Assembly (NCBI GenBank): GCA_024734555.1
Contig: JANPWX010000163.1
Location: forward strand, 1,904,680 to 1,968,679
Direction: 5' to 3'
Length of the DNA stretch: 64,000 nt
Origin: Trochalopteron elliotii
Lineage: Eukaryota; Chordata; Aves; Passeriformes; Leiothrichidae
The notes below the pieces were generated by a model. It saw only the letters and a list, made by a program, of their open reading frames with translations. It made no database searches and was not told the DNA's origin. The stretch's first letter is position 1; the number at the start of each line of letters is the position of its first letter. The position numbers and the translations under genes are program-made. Positions 62,661-64,000 of the stretch are shown here, one piece after another.

Positions 62661-64000
62661 TTAAAGATTAAAAATATTTTATTTACACTTTTCTTTATAC
62701 ACATTTTATACATTTTTTTCAGCTTGAAACCCAAATAGAGCACATATGCAAGTCTGAGCATACATAGCAAGGGAAAATTACTTTCTGCCAAAAAAACAGA
62801 AAAAAAGGAAAAAAAAGAAAAAATGCTTTAAAACAGTTAAAAAGAGGCGATTCTTAAATTATTTAGACAAGTTTATAGCAGCCCTATGGTAATCATTAGA
62901 CAGTTAATTCAAATGTATATATGAGGTCATATACATATAATTTTAATTTTCTATAGGAAAAGTATTTCCAATACCTAGACACAAACACAGTACAGTTTGA
63001 AAATAACTTTTCCTGTTAACTTATCAAATACATTCTTTTCAGTACAAACAATCTGATATTGTACACTGGAATTGTGGGATATTATACTGGAATTACAATC
63101 TCCAGCATATAATAATTTATTTTTAAAAGATCTACAAAAATAACAATATATAGGGAAAAATATTTAAAATAAAAACATCATTCACTCTTCCCTTCACCTG
63201 CTCCAACAGTGACATAAAAGTTAGGTGGGTCCCACTGAGGTAATAAAAGCCCCCCTAAATATAGCTAACTTTACAGTCCTACAGAGCACTTCATTTCCTA
63301 AACTCACAGTAAGATTTTTCTACCAGAGCCATAAATAAAAACTATCTGCAAATAGAAATTATTTTCCCCTAGCTACCAACTTAATATTAATCCAAAGGTA
63401 TTTCAAATTGATTTTTGAAGCTATTTTTAAAAGATTACATAAATTGAACTTAGTGAAGTATAAAAAAATTAGTAGAAGGACACACAGGAAAGCTGTGCTC
63501 AAAACAAATCAGTTTTTCTGCCACCTGCCACATACAACTATGTTTTATGACATTTACCCACACAAATGGAAATTTTCAAGTTACTAACCAACTTTCAAAA
63601 AGAGAATACAGATGTGAAAGTAGTCATTAGTATTTACTTTAAGCAGCTTTCAGTTGTTTAACGAACACAAAAATCTCAGGATGTTAGCTACAGGACACCA
63701 GCAAGCTCTGTTTAAATAGATGATGTGTTTTCCAGTTATGTTCTTTCTGCCCTCCTTCAGTAAACCCCGCCACATGTGACAAATGCTTATTCAAGTAACT
63801 TCACCACCTAGATATATATTTTTATTAGCAAGAGAGCAGGAGGGATGTTTTCTCTGATGGTCCCAACCATATAAATTCTTAAGCACAGGCTTGGTAACAC
63901 TTGTGCTTACATGTTTTCCTTTAAGTACCTTACAGTTTTCTGTTTCTTTGTATTGGACTATTCACATATGTGAAGTCCACATCTCAAGTGTTAACAGAAT
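62660..64000 (-). other. AT-rich segment, possible 3' UTR of a downstream minus-strand gene
   Basis: The end of the window is very AT-rich with no open frame of note. On the - strand there are AATAAA-type hexamers near 62680 (TTTATT on +). In the mammalian order the next gene after CXorf58 is KLHL15 on the same strand as APOO, so its 3' UTR could end here. Nothing in the sequence itself proves this. Confidence 0.15.

Noticed and set aside
1..64000. CRISPR arrays, operons, tRNA or rRNA genes
   Set aside because: This is a vertebrate nuclear sequence. No CRISPR-like array was seen (the only regular array is the 21-bp minisatellite without spacers), and no tRNA or rRNA signature was noticed by eye; tRNAscan-SE would be decisive.

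Overview
This window is vertebrate nuclear DNA and most likely avian. The interspersed repeats are almost all CR1-type LINE fragments, several ending in the ATTCTGTG-like 3' tail typical of bird CR1, plus one LTR-like repeat of the kind common in bird genomes. I see no mammalian SINEs. Gene structures are spliced, with GT-AG introns and CpG-island promoters. I cannot resolve the order or species.

Layout. 1-3.2 kb: AT-rich intergenic DNA. 3.4-6.6 kb: a complete six-exon SAT1 gene (spermidine/spermine N1-acetyltransferase, 171 aa, + strand) with a TATA/CCAAT CpG-island promoter. 6.6-34.3 kb: a long intergenic stretch with three CR1 copies (7.7-8.35, 15.1-15.6 and 29.0-30.2 kb), an orphan CpG island at 9.8-10.7 kb, a 47-base T run and a few microsatellites. 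34.3-53.3 kb: a complete eight-exon APOO gene (MIC26, 198 aa, - strand), convergent with SAT1. Its introns carry an 11-copy 21-bp minisatellite and a CR1 fragment. 53.2-54.7 kb: the APOO CpG-island promoter, then a cluster of repeats (CR1, an LTR-like foldback and a CR1 scrap). 54.9-56.1 kb: + strand fragments that resemble two exons of vertebrate CXorf58, carrying stops and frameshifts. 56.1-64 kb: AT-rich DNA with no exon I can defend; the last 1.3 kb could be the 3' UTR of a neighbouring - strand gene.

The order SAT1(+) / APOO(-) / CXorf58-like(+) matches the conserved vertebrate block on human Xp22 as I remember it, which supports the assignments. SAT1 controls polyamine catabolism in the cytosol. 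APOO is a subunit of the mitochondrial MICOS complex at cristae junctions. They are neighbours but do not share a pathway. The most interesting observations are the decayed CXorf58-like locus beside the APOO promoter, a SAT1 upstream ORF that overlaps the main start codon, and the orphan CpG island.
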